Source: Atrichornis clamosus
Taxonomy: Eukaryota; Chordata; Aves; Passeriformes; Menuridae
DNA length: 64,000 nt
Direction: 5' to 3'
Assembly: GCA_013400975.1 (NCBI GenBank)
Contig: WBMZ01003365.1
Coordinates: forward strand, 1 to 64,000
Shown: piece after piece, positions 40,889-53,310 of the stretch
Layout of the letters: each line of letters starts with the position of its first letter
Numbering within the stretch: position 1 is the stretch's first letter
Position numbers and translations under genes: made by a program
The notes under the pieces: generated by a model
What the model was told of the DNA's origin: nothing
The model's input: the letters and a program-made list of their open reading frames with translations, nothing else
Database searches by the model: none

Positions 40889-43800
40889 AGGCAGAGATCT
40901 GGGTTTGGTAACTGGAATAAAAGCATGTCTGTGTAGTGGAGAGACAATGTCAGCATAAACAGGTCAAGGCTGCAGGAGAGAAGCAAGTGAAAGGATGCAC
41001 ACCATGGGAGAAGAGCAGAGTGTAAAGGCACCCATCCCCTCGTGTGTCACTGCTGACTTTGATACTTGTCTGATGCTGAGAGGAGACGCAGAACATCCCT
41101 CTGCTTTAACAGATCCCTTGATCACTCTGCAGTATCATTTCAGCATGAGTATTCTTTGAATTCCCTGATCAAAATGTTCATTAGGAACCCTGCTCTCAGA
41201 CAAACACTTGTCTTTGAGGCTGAAGCATTAGTTTAAAGGTTAACAAAACACTGGATAAAAACAATTGCCTCTTACAAACCAGTGTTTTTCGAAGTTTCTG
41301 ATAAACTGGGAGTTGGCTGAATGCTGAGTACTGCTGCTTTCAAAAATAATCTTGGAAAGCTGCAACAACTTCTGTTTGGAAAGCAAATCCAGTGCTTGTT
41401 CACAGAGTAGCTCTTCTGATGTAAAGCTGTAAATTTTTCTCAGAACTGATGTGAACTCAGGCTTTGAAATTGAGAGCAAAGTGTTTTTCTTTGACCTCTT
41501 TTCTGGGAGCATGGAAGGAAAATAACTCAAATTCAGGGGAGCTGAATGCTAAATCAGGGGAAAGAGAATTGTGGAGTGCTAGGACAGGAAGGAGGAATTG
41601 AAGTGTGAGTCTGGCAACACAAGGAAGATAGAGATCAAAAGCTCTTGAGAAGAAGAGGACCCAGATGAGCAGAAAGAAGTGAACAAAAAACATGTCAATA
41701 AGAAATCATACAGTGGAATCTCTGATGTTTCAGTGTGATCTTTCAGTGTGATTCAGTGCCACAAGAACCATAAATTACCGACTTGCAATAGATTTATATC
41801 TTAGGTTTGGATGATTTCAGTGAAGAAAACATAGGCTGTAAATAATATTTTCCTATAGTTAGGACATAGTTAAGTTTTCTTATAAAGCACTAACATGGCT
41901 GTACTACTCTGGTAACCAAGCTGCATCAGCTGTCTCTGCACACTATTGTAGCATGGCTGGAGTTATACCAAAAATCTGGGAGACAGGATGTAAAAATGAG
42001 GTTAATGTATTTATTGATAAGTGTATTCCAGGTTACATCAATTTGAAAGCAGATTTAAAATATATTATGTTTCATTGAAGTTGCTTCTCTTTTATATTTA
42101 TTTCAAGCACATTCTCAAACAGAATAGTTAAACCTGAATGATTTGGGGGTTTTTTTGTACTAAATTCTCTTTGTTTATTTAAAAAAATCCCACCCACCAA
42201 ACCAGGATTGACCTTTTCAGTCAGTGATGGTCATTCTTTCATTCCTGCTCCTTCCTTACTTGCTTCCAAGGATATGTGTTCCCTTCCTACCCTGCCTCCA
42301 GAGCAGTGGTGTGTCAAGACCTCTTGAGGGAAATATGAATACTTGCCATTTATCTGGCTGCATTCCACACTGGACGTGAAATGCATGGCAGAAGCTGTGG
42401 ATCTCTTCTGTGTCTTCTAATGTCAAATTTGAGTTGGGAAATGTTCAGAGGCTCCAAGGAGGGCAATTTTAACTTACTGGATGCTGTTTTTGGGCTGGAG
42501 GCCTTAGTGACAAGAGCATCTGAAGAGGAGTAGATGAGAATAGGAAGAACACTGCAACTGAACAGGTCTGCTTTAGGCATCCATAGCTGCATCCTGGTTT
42601 AGTCATTCCATAAGAAGTTGATTGTAAATACTTCCATTTATTTTCTTTCCTCGGCTTCTAGCAGCAGTTTATGTGTCAGTAGTAACAGGGCAATCATAAT
42701 GTTGACTCTTTCCTTTTCACTTAGAGTGTTTTTATGCTCCAGCATAAATTTTCAGATCCAAATACTAGAAGTAAAAACAAACTGTATGAGAAATGTGTGG
42801 GGATTTCTTAGGGTCTTGTTACATAAGTTACCTTGAAGAACAATGTAACTAGGTGAAAATATAAATATTTTATATAGATATGTTATATTTAGTGGCAAGT
42901 TTTGTCTGTACTTGTGCTGGGGTTGGCATTTTGTTTTTCTATGAAGACTCAGGTGATTAGATTTTCCTGAAGCACCTCTCAACACAGATTTCAAAGATAC
43001 TTGTAAAAGATGTAGGTAATTTTGGATGTGCATAGGTAGAAACATGCCCTAGTGATATTTGTGCAGTTATTCAGAAAATAGAAATTATCTGATCAACCAC
43101 ACTTGCACAATCTAACTTGAACTTTGATATTTGTGATCAGTTTGTGGAAATTATTAGCAAAGAGTGATAGTTTTGTTTACTCTGCATTGAGAGTGTGTTA
43201 AATGCTGTTTTCTCCAAGACAAGTCACTTTGGGTGACTGGAAAGTCTGTGAAATATGATGAGCTTTCCTATCTGAATCCTCTTGATAGATGTTTGTGCTT
43301 TAGATCTGAGGTTTTTGAGGGGTTTGTTTTGTTTCCTTTCTAGATTGACCTTTTCTAAATTTTTGTTAGTTTGGGACATAATTACTGACTCATTCTCTCT
43401 TATTTAAGCCATAGACCTTGCATTTCTCATCTTTCTCTCTATTACCAAGTGTTGTGATTTAGTGCAGCTTTTGGTTGTGAAGAATAAAAGCTTTTACATA
43501 TATGTACACATGTGTGTCTGAAGTGGGTAAGTCAGAGAGTAGTCTGAATTTTCACCTGTTTTCTTGCCCTGAGAGATCTTTTCCCAATTTATGAACTGCT
43601 GGTTTACATTGTGAAATGTCTCTTGTTGGATTGAGCAGGGGATCTGAAAAGTGTGTTCTTCAAAGCCTGCAATTTGAGCTTGTGTAAAGTCCAATTACAT
43701 TCATGTTCCAAATTTTTTTTTTTTTTGCAGGTAGATTGACATGAACATTTAGCTTTGAAGAAGTGCACTGTCTTGCCTATTGCTGGGGTTTTTTCCACTT

Positions 43801-44365
43801 ACACTGCTGATTCCCTTCTTTCTTTTTTAATATAGTGCAACAACTGACAGAAAAACCTGCCCCCAATGCCAATTTATTAGAATATACCTGGCAGAAGAAA
43901 CAGAGAGGAGAAAAATGGAGAATGACCCAGTAAAGTTGTGAACTGGGAGAGAAATAAACAACACTTGGGATGGAAACAGTGAATGAGGGAAATCTTTGCA
44001 AGGGGGGAGAAAAGATGTCACAGGGTGAAGCATCTCTTTAGAATGAACAATCTATGTTCTCTTACAGCTTAGCACTTCTTACCGCTTTTTCTTGCCCAGG
44101 TCTCTCTGATACCCTTTTGACAAAGGCTGCCTGTTCCTGGGCCCAGCTGCCACCAGCTGTGACTCGTGAGGATCTGGACTCCTCTGCAGAGCACCCACGT
44201 GCCAGTTAGTTATCCCCAGTGGCAGGGTTTAAAAAGACCACAGGCAGGTTTCCTGAAGAGCAGACAAACCCTGCTGCGGCACACCACTTGCCCCTTCCTA
44301 AACAAGCACTTCATAATTACCCTTAAACAGCCCCTGCTCCTCCCCATCTGCTCCCATGGCATTGT

Positions 44366-44379
44366 GTTGCCATGGCAGC
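44366..44379. promoter_or_regulatory. RFX X-box-like palindrome
   Basis: GTTGCCATGGCAGC differs at one base from the symmetric RFX dimer consensus GTTGCCATGGCAAC. It lies in a GC-rich patch of intron 2 with a second CCATGG twelve bases to its left. RFX factors bind such sites at enhancers and promoters, including ciliary genes. Whether this copy is bound is unknown. A 14-base near-match can arise by chance, but the GC-rich island context in an AT-rich intron raises its prior. Confidence 0.45.
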
Positions 44380-44454
44380 AGCTCCTGCTGGCACCGTTCC
44401 TGCCGTAGGAAACTGTCACAGCTCCAGTGCCAGTGCTGCTGCTTGTAATGAAGA

Positions 44455-44695
44455 GTGTGGTATGGGTGCTGCAGTCACCTCTCTTCAGTCCATCAGTAAT
44501 TCCCTTGTTCTCACACGCTTGCTAAATATATCTGCTGATGGTTCTTTCATCTCATTTGCTCCTTCTTTTAGAAATGCAGGCTGCATCCCATCTGGTCCTG
44601 GAGTTCTTGGCAGCCTTTGCACAGTCTAATTTCTTCAACTCTTTCTTGGTGTGAGTCTAGTTTCCTTCAGCATTTCTTCTTCCTCCTCGGTGTAA
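44455..44695 (-). mobile_element. Antique LINE reverse-transcriptase fragment (CR1/L2/L3-like clade)
   Basis: Reading the minus strand, a degenerate frame matches the start of a non-LTR retrotransposon reverse transcriptase. An acidic stretch YTEEEEEMLKE (about 44693-44661) is followed after two stops by TPGPDGMQPAFLKEGANEM, the conserved [S/T]PGPDG-x-[H/Q]P-x-x-LKE-x-A block of the first RT motifs. Next comes EPSADIFSKRVRTRELLMD, matching EP-L-IF-K-x-RTGE-P-DW. A stop replaces the expected Trp, and then REVTAAPI matches the following block. Several stops and the absence of the rest of the ORF show that it is dead. It differs from the young CR1 tails elsewhere in the window because it comes from inside the ORF and is much more decayed. 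The family cannot be fixed by eye. Confidence 0.7.
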
Positions 44696-45488
44696 ATTAA
44701 TCTTGTATTACTGGAGGTGGCTACTTAGGCAACATGGAAACAATTTGTTAAACTTTGTATTTTGTTTTCAAATGGTGAGGGAACGCTAGCTTCAAAAGCT
44801 TATTCTAGACGAGATGAACTGGCTTTGAAATGTTTTTATGTAAAAGTAGAATAAATGTTTGTATGAACTAGTATAAAGTATTTTGGAGAGTGATGGAGTT
44901 GGGAATGGATACCTCCCTCTTTGTACAAGCAAAACTGATGTGATTTTAGTTTTGTTTGTGTGACAGATGGAAGGAAATGCACTGTTACCCAAAGAGAATC
45001 TAATTATCCTGTGCTTGTTGAAGAAAAAAACTAATTTCAGTGGGATTTGCTTGCCAGGTAAATCACAGTTTAGATCCCGAGCTAGACATGTCTGTGACTG
45101 AGTGGGTTTCCTTACTACAGATGCTGTAATATCTCCAACAGCATTATGGATTCAGTTCTACTTCAGATATATGAATAAAGGGTTTTGAAATCTTAAAGTT
45201 CATGTACTGATGGATCTCCATCAAATTATTCATGTGAGTCTTAGAGATGTGTGTGCAGTTTTTCTCGAAATGGCCAAAACCCTAGTGAATTTACATTGGA
45301 ATCGAACTGGGAAGAACCACTGTCCTCACGGAAGCCTTGCCTCAGACACTGCTACTGAACATGCCCAAGTGCCCTTGGTGGAGGTGAGCAGTCGTGCTTT
45401 CTGACCTTGCTCACCTGGCAGAGTTCTTCCTGCTTGGCGGGGAAAGTCAGTGCTCCGGTGTGCGAGGGTGCAGAGAGACCACGCGACT

Positions 45489-45545
45489 GCTAATTAATGA
45501 GAATAATTGCACATGAGTAGTTAATTGCTATTAATATTTTGGGAA
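45489..45545. promoter_or_regulatory. Cluster of ATTA/TAAT cores, candidate intronic enhancer patch
   Basis: Within about 60 bases there are CTAATTAATGAG, AATAATTGCAC, AGTTAATTGC and TATTAATATT, that is, several homeodomain-type TAAT/ATTA cores next to a GC-richer flank at 45400-45485. The mix resembles conserved non-coding elements, but conservation cannot be judged from one genome. ATTA cores are common in AT-rich DNA, so this is a weak call. Confidence 0.25.
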
Positions 45546-48076
45546 AGACAGATGCTAAATATCTGTGTATCTGACCTTTACAACCTGCTTCTCTCTCATT
45601 ATGGAAGGGCTGCCAGGAAGGGTTGCTTGCATAGCTTTTGATGCCTGTCCTTGTCAGCAGGACAACATGAGCTTTTATTTCCTCAGGGAATTCTGCTACA
45701 GATGCTATGGAAGGTTAATTTATATGGAGTAGCATTTCACCGACACGTGCATGGAGGTGAATCCTTCCTGCAATGTGACACTTGCAAAAAGTAATGTATT
45801 GTGTAGATGGATGAACCTATTATGCAGTTGCTATGGAAGTAGAAATTCAGTCTTGTGTGGATTTGTTTTAAAGTTATTAGACTACTCACACTGTTTAAAA
45901 ATATATATTCATTTCTATTTACTGATTTATCTGGCTGTTTTGCTAAAACATAGATGTTATATGCAAAGCTAATTTAGAAAAATGATGTCTTTCCTAATGT
46001 CTTAAACATCTAAAGACCTAAACTGTTCTACTGTTGTCGTGGGAAGACTTTTGAGAAATAATGTTTTATTAGGTAATTTTTAAAATGTCAAGATCAAAAT
46101 AGCAAAAAATTAGTAGATACTATATATCTACATTTGACAAATTTTTACTTAATGTTTCTGAGCTGAGAGCACAAGATCTTTATTACTAAATCAGGCCCCC
46201 TCTTATACTTTCCTAAAAAATACTGCCATAAAGAATGTGATTGCTCCTGCTCTAGCAGCATTACAGAAAAAACAAACACATACTGCTGCGTGTGGAATAT
46301 GACAATGCTGAACTCACTCTTGGCTTACAGTCTTTTAATCTGATCACGCTTGAGGAATTAATCTGTGTGGCCACTGCTTTTACTGACAGGGAATTTCTTT
46401 GAGGTATTGAATGGAATACTTTTATTGTGAGATCATGGAGACTTGTTTTGATACAAATGGATCTTTGCATTTGTCTGTCACTCTGTGCTCCTGTAGCCAA
46501 GCTTGCATTTTGGATTCCAGGGTTCTTGGAAAGCCTTGGCAGCAACTACCAAATCCTAAATTTATTGGTCTTGTTGTTGTTTGCTGCACAGTGATACAGG
46601 AGGAAATGAAACTACTACTTCTGGTCTTTAAAGAGATGGGTTCCTGTGTGTGCAAAAAGATGCATTTTGCATGTAGATGTATTTTGTGTGATGCAAATTC
46701 TACCGAAAACACACAGTGCCCCTCTGTTGTACACTGGGCTGTTAGCAACAGCTCTCACATAATTACTTAAAAGATATGAGTTGCTGACTCTTGGTGGAAG
46801 CTGATTGCTACTCTGACAATAAATAAAATAGTCAGAGAGAGGTATCATTTTTTCTTGTAAATTAAAGCATTATTTGTAATCTTAAATAGAATAATATTTG
46901 AAGGTATTATATTTGAAGCCAGATTTTTCCACAGAAAATTTTAATAAAATATAGAAATGAAGATACAACCAAGCAACTAATATAAATTATTCTGAATGAA
47001 AACAAGTTAATAGAACCATAACGTGGTCAATAAAATCACGTACACCAAGTTTAAGTTCAGAAGTATTCATCTGAACTATTTAGCTTTGAAATTAGAAATA
47101 GTTGCATGGATTTTAATATTTAAACTGAGTTTTCAGCTTTCCCTTAAAAAGTTAAATGGCCTCATTATACCTAGTCAAAAGGAATTTTATCTGGAGAAAA
47201 TGTAATTTAATTTAATAATGACTGGAATTGTATGAGCTTATATAATTTAGAATAAAACAGAATATTATTTATGGTTCTTAACATAAAAACATTAAAATCT
47301 TTAGCCTGCTGCTGTGCCACACAGCAGGGAATATTTCTTTCTATTTAGTATAGAACATTGTTTTAGACCTAGAGAAAATATTTTTGTTCAAACCTTTATT
47401 TTAATTTAGGCAAACAACATGGAATACTGACTTAAACAGATTTGAAATGCCAACACTTTTCATCCTGTCTCTTCTTGGCAAGCATTGAGAAATAATGTTA
47501 AAAGTGGTATAATTTAATCATGAAAAAGAAATTTATTATGAGGCAAATAATGGGAAGATAATTTTTTTGTTTCTTGTGCACTTACAAACCATGAGTCAAC
47601 AGTGTTGGTTTGAGTGCCATTTCTGTTTAGTAACTTTTTTTAATGGGGTCATTTAAAAATTATATGTGCTTTGCCTATTTCATTCTATAATATGTAATGA
47701 CCATTCAGTGTCTGGCTGATCCAACAGGTAATTTGTGTCTGTAGCCCAGATAATCTTGCAGTAACTTAGTACTGGCACACTTGCTGATCTCACTGCTTTG
47801 TAGTGTTTGGTGGTCATAAATTTTCAGGTTTGCTTCTGGTTTTGTCCTTCTGCATCTGTCAGGGAAACTATAAATTCTGTTGCACAAATGGCAATAAATG
47901 TTACTGTCTGCAGTCCATGTAAGACAAAGCTTTGTGGGCAAAACACTGTGTGGCAAATTTTTTATCTACTTATGCAGTGGTTTAGAGAGACAGACACATT
48001 TACCCCTGGCTATTCTTGCTGCTTCACAAATAAGAAGCTTGTCTGTTTAAATTTATTTATTTTAAATCCCATCAAA

Positions 48077-48100
48077 TATATATATATATACACACGCGCA
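48077..48100. repeat. Compound (TA)n(CA)n microsatellite
   Basis: Seven TA units run directly into CACACGCGCA. It is a simple-sequence repeat in intron 2. Confidence 0.9.
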
Positions 48101-49070
48101 TGTATTTAATGTAGTTGGAAAAAAGTCTGTAGTATCTATTGTCAAACCAGTGTCTCAAAAAAATTGATTTCTACAGGTTCTCTCAATGTAAAACAAAGTT
48201 CATTCAAGGATGATTTTCTGACCTTTCAGGAACAGCAGGACAGGAATTAACAGGAAAAAAACATGTAGACACAGTATTACAGGTACAGAGGATTGGCAGA
48301 TTTACAGAAACCAGTTTACCATGCTTGGTTTTATTCAAAGTATCCTGCACAGGGGAGTTGAGTGATATATTTCATCAGCACAGAAGGCAACATTTTGTCT
48401 AAGTGTTTATGTCTTCACTCTCTGACCACTGAAAAACACCAGGGGAAGAAGTGGTTGAAATGCCAGCAAGGAAAAGACAATCCTGTTTTGTATATATCTC
48501 CAAAATGAAAGTGTGAGGAATGAAATACAGAGTTGCTTTTAGAAATAATGGTTTTCATGTGGTACAATATTGACATAAATTTTGGAAGACTTTAATTATT
48601 TTGCATGTAGAAACTTCTTCCTGCTTGTAGTACTAAGTCATTCTTCAAACTCTATTTAATATGTGCTATTCCTTTTTTACTCTGCCCTTGATGTATACAT
48701 TTACAGTAGTGTTGTGAGTGTGTGGTTTGGGTCACTCAAAGGATCACCATCAGATTGTTTGCAAAAAGCAGGGTTTCGTATGAATTTGTGAAAGTGTGAT
48801 TTATAGAGTGAACCTTGACATCAAACTCTGTTTACTTACTGCATAGTGGAAGCATACACAGAAAAATTGGATTAGAATCAATTTATATTGATTTACACAG
48901 ACACTGGAGATGCAAATTATCATTGTAATGAAATTTGAAGTTCTCTGGTAATTAAATTTTTCTCCTTTTGCATAAGACATTGTGTCATCTAAAACTTAAT
49001 TCTCTCCAGTAGTACTATCACACACTGTAGCTTCTCCAGTGTGTTTTGTGCTTTGAAGTACAACTTCATA

Positions 49071-49771
49071 AAATCATAGAATGGGTTGATTTGGGAGAAA
49101 CCTTAAAGTCATCTTGTTCCACCCTCTGCCATGGGCAGGGCCACCTTCCACTATCCCAGGTTGCTCCAAGTCCCGTCCAACCTGGCCTTGAACACTTCCA
49201 GGGATCCAGGGGCAGCCACATCTTCTCCGGGCACCCTGTGCCAGTGTCTCACCACGCTCGCAGTGATTAATTTCTTCCTCATATCCAATCTAAACCTGCC
49301 CTCTATCAGTTTGAAGCCATTTCCCCTTGTCCTACTACCACATTCACTTGCCCAAAGTCCCTCTCCAGCTCTCTTGGAGCCCCTTTAGGCACTGGAAGGT
49401 GCTGTAAGGTCTCCCCAGAGCCTTTTATTCTCCAGGCTGACCCCAGCCCTCCCAGCCTGTCTCCATAGCAGAGGTGCCCCAGTCCTGTGAGCATCTTTGT
49501 GGCCTCCTCTGTACTTGCTCCAACAGCATCACACCCTTCCTGTGCTGGGGGTCTCACAGCTGGGCACAGCACTGCAGGTCTCTCATGAGAGTCGAGTAGA
49601 GGGGCACAATCCCCTCCCTCAGCCTGCTGGCCACGCTGCTTGTGATGCGTCCCAGGGCACACACAGTTGGCTTTCTGGGCTGCAAACACACATTGTTAGG
49701 TCACGTTGTGCTTTTTGTCCACCAGCACCCCCACCTCCTCCTCCTCAGGGCTGCTCTCACTCCATTCTTGG
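49071..49771 (-). mobile_element. CR1 LINE fragment, about 0.7 kb, 5'-truncated
   Basis: The left end AAATCATAGAATGG is the complement of the CR1 3' octamer tail. It is followed by the full CR1 3' region: GCCATGGGCAGGGCCACCTT, CTGGCCTTGAACACTTCCAG, TTCCCCTTGTCCTACTACCA, CTCCAGGCTGACCCCAGCC and CACAGCTGGGCACAGCACTG, up to CCACCAGCACCCCCACCTCC and CTCCATTCTTGG. It is the best-preserved and longest CR1 in the window. The sense strand is minus. The two plus-strand frames (49046-49775) and the 127-codon minus-strand frame inside it belong to the repeat and not to a host gene. Confidence 0.93.
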
Positions 49772-50844
49772 GTAGAAAGTTTGTATATTGACAGAAAATC
49801 TAAATTGTTAATGCGTCGTTGTAAGTCACAAACTGCAGTGTGTGCTAAAGTTGGTTGTTCGTTTGTTTTTCCCTTTTACCTCCTATCAATTCAAGAACAA
49901 ATTGTGAAAGACACAATAAGAGTAAGGGCAAAAAGGTGCTTTGAGCCAGCTATCTCAAGGATGAAAGATTTCAGTATTTCAGGTAATACAGTTCTAACTG
50001 TGCCTTTGGGAAATAAGATGAAAGGAAGTCTAAAGATTGTGGTGAAAACAAAAGAGAATAAATTACTTGAGGCCAGTTGTGAAGAAAAAAGAAATATTAA
50101 GAGGCTAAAATGAAAGTGATGAAAAAGAATGGAGGGGGAGAATATATCAACTTCTGTAAATCCCTTTGATTTTTTTGGTGGTATTCATAAAATTGAAATT
50201 ATCTACTTTGGGGCATTCTGAAGGCAGGTGTATGGTTGTATCTACATTTAAGAAATGTGCAGGAAAAAATATTCACAGATAATCTGAGAATAATAATAAT
50301 TTTCTAAAAGGTCAAGTTTTACTAAAGAGAGAACTACAAATAACTTCCTTTACAGTGGAAAGATCACATAACCTGTTAGGGTCAGGGTTTAAATTTTTTT
50401 ATTTTTTTTTTCAATCTGGAAGGTCACTTATTCTGGGCTGTCCCTTGCAAAGACATGGGGGGAACTGATTTTTTAATTCTGTGAAGATGTATATGGTGTG
50501 GTCTGTTCTTAAGTGTGCATGTTGGGACTGCAGTGATAAAAACTCACTCTTGATACTCTCTGCATGTTTATACTTAGAGTAATTCTCAGAAATGGAGTAA
50601 AAGAGGAGCCTCCTCTGGATCTGCCCTTTCTTATTTCCTGGGATTCCTCTTCAGGCCTTGTGCCATAGCACAGGACCAGTGCAGCCTTTTTTATATGGCT
50701 GCATTCTGCCAGCTTTCTGAAGGAGTAGTCAGTTGAGAAATTGGTTGAACTGTAAATTTGTTTTGACTTTTCCCTAAAGTTTTAGGAAGTATAACTCTTT
50801 TAACACAGCAGGGAAAGATACATACATCAAATGTCTAGGTATGG

Positions 50845-50910
50845 TCACAGAATCACAGAATAACTGGAGTTGGAAAGGACCTCTGGAAATCATCTAATCC
50901 CACTAGAGAA
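50845..50910 (-). mobile_element. CR1 3' tail fragment (about 65 bp)
   Basis: TCACAGAATCACAGAATAAC, two copies of the complemented CR1 octamer, is followed by GGAGTTGGAAAGGACCTCTG and AAATCATCTAATCCCACTAGA. After that the sequence leaves the CR1 pattern. It is an extremely 5'-truncated insertion, antisense to the host gene like the other copies. Confidence 0.88.
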
Positions 50911-53142
50911 ATAAATTAGCTTAAAATTCCAGGTGCAAAATGACATCTCTAATTGTGAGTTGTTATATCATTTTAAATCATTGCATCCGAGCTATTTAGT
51001 TTTGTAGAATTAGTTTAGGATTATGGTAACATTTCAGTAGAAAGTCCTATTACCATTTCTTCTGTAGAATATTTTGTATCAAATATAAGCTTTGATTTCT
51101 CCAATTAGTTCTGCTACCACGATGTCATAATAAATCAAGGGGCTTCACTTTTTGTTCATGTACTAATTCTTGGTGACTTATGGCGCTCGGTGGTATTAAT
51201 GCTTCTTCCTGAATTCTAGGAATATTTTATCTTGTTCATATGTTGTAACTAGAAAGATGAAGAACATAATATTGTAGTTTTAAAGCAGTATTAAGATATC
51301 ACAGCCCATCAGTATCTGACACTTAATTCCGGGTTTTGTTCCGTGGAAATTCTTGCCCTGGATCATTGGGTGCCATGAGGGCAAGTGTCAGAAAGGATTG
51401 ATTTGTGATTTTTAAAAAATTTAAGCACACTGAGCATATCTTTTAATGCCTGTTAATGTGGTAATTAACAGTTTTATGCCTCCTTTTTTTCTGTTGTGAC
51501 TTCCAGCATAGTGGTAAACTTCACCTCTGGAGTTATGGTAAGAGTACCAGGTGTGTCCTATTCCATCAGTAGAAGGCTTTGTTTGGTGTTTAGCTGAGAA
51601 GCATTAAGGAAGGAGATTGAAAATACTTCAATTACTTTTTTAGGATCTTTGAGCTCTGCAAGAGGCAAGATAGTTTCAAAAGGCTTGCAAAGGACACAAG
51701 TTTTCCCCTTTAACTCCATGTCCATCCAGAGCAGGTAGTTCCTTACCTGGGACATTAAGAAGTGAGGCGTAAAATAGGAAAATTGGGAAGACCAGTGTGA
51801 CAGAGAACTTCAGAGTTTGATATTGTGTGGTGCTGCCACTTTGACATGCAGCTTCTATACAGAATGTGAGACTTAGACCCACTGAGATGAGCAGGAATTC
51901 TAAGAGCCTGTTTCACGATTTTGACAGTGCTGGGTCCTTCCCTCTTGTCTTTGCCAGTGACAAGAGGAAGAGGTTACCTTGGAAACACCAATAGAGGTTT
52001 CTTCATTAATGAATGCTGATATGGAGAAAGTGCTGCAAAGACAGATAAACCTGATGTAGGTTACAGCCCCTGTTGTCAGCTGTGATGCTTGAAAGAATCT
52101 GTAGCTGGTAACTAAAATTTGTATCACCGCTTCTGTCCTTTGGTTAATACTGTGGAGGTTACAGGATGGGGGGGATTGTCCAAAAACAGCAAAAATATGT
52201 ACAAGCATTTTGAATTTCAGGTTGTCCAAAATATTCATAGCACGTGCATTGACAAAAGATAACATCTTGTGAGAACAGCGAAGGGCTGTAAACTGTGGGC
52301 ATGCAGATGGAAAAAAGATGCAACAGAATTTCTTACTAAATTTCATATAATGCACTCATACTCCTGTTGAGTTATGGCAATGTCAACACTGAATATTTCA
52401 GGTGGCGACACATTGAGCACAGGTTTCTTCTTGGCCTTTTACTGCTTGCGCCATTCCAGTTCCCTATATATTGAGATTTCTGTCCACTCAGGCTGGACCA
52501 GGTTTTTTACATTTAAAGTAAGGAACGATAATTCAGCTGATGGAATCAAGTTAATGATTGTTTTGACACATTTTGAGATGAGAAAAAATGAGTAATTAAC
52601 ACAATGAGTAGTTGATATGGAATATGCTGCTTAAATTGTAATTCTTGTTTAAAAACCAAGTAATTAAATTTATCCAGAATTTTATTGACCCTTTTGCCCC
52701 AACTTGTGGGAAGACATGATATGTCATACTCACAAATACTTTTCCTGTTTAAGATACCCATATTCTCATCAAAAGGATTAAAATAGTTTCAGGACTACTT
52801 CTGTTTATAAAAAACCATTTTTTGAAATCTCACTTTTTAGTAATGCTCAGTAATAACACCCATTAAATTTTCAGAGTGTGTGATAAAAGTGGGAGATAAA
52901 TGTATTATTTTGAAATGGCTGGAGGAAAACACACAGTCATGTCTAGTTTTGATTTAGCTTTCTCTCATAGTGTGAGACTGAGGATGTTGTCAGATTAAGT
53001 ACCCTACTCTCTTTAAAATGCATGAAATGTTGCCATCCATGTAATTGTATGACAGGCTGGAAGTTCTTGAACATCTAAATTATATTCTTCCTTGTTTGCC
53101 TCTTGAAGTGAGTAATAAGAGGCTGCTTGGTTTTTCTTCTAG

Positions 53143-53310
<168 letters not shown>

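Larger units (their letters stand above)
37030..53142 (+). other. Intron 2 of the ENTREP-family gene (about 16.1 kb)
   Basis: The intron is bounded by donor GTGAGT at 37030 and acceptor TTCTTCTAG ending at 53142. It is AT-rich, with a GC-richer block at about 44080-44700 that contains an RFX-like palindrome and an antique LINE fragment. Other contents are a poly-C run (40878-40888), a patch rich in ATTA cores at 45489-45545, a TA/CA microsatellite at 48077, a CR1 of about 700 bases at 49071 and a CR1 tail at 50845. The longer open frames at 38378-39092, 46261-46848 and 51900-52355 overlap frames on the opposite strand or have no recognisable content. I take them as chance. Confidence 0.8.

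Noticed and set aside
46261..46848. Cluster of overlapping frames of 77-119 codons on both strands
   Set aside because: They are mutual shadows on opposite strands with no recognisable product.
49706..50113. 135-codon plus-strand frame with a lysine-rich end
   Set aside because: It starts inside the CR1 copy and runs into unique intron; no homologue recognised and no splice context.
51900..52355. 151-codon minus-strand open frame
   Set aside because: No domain or splice support; length is within what 64 kb on six frames can give by chance.
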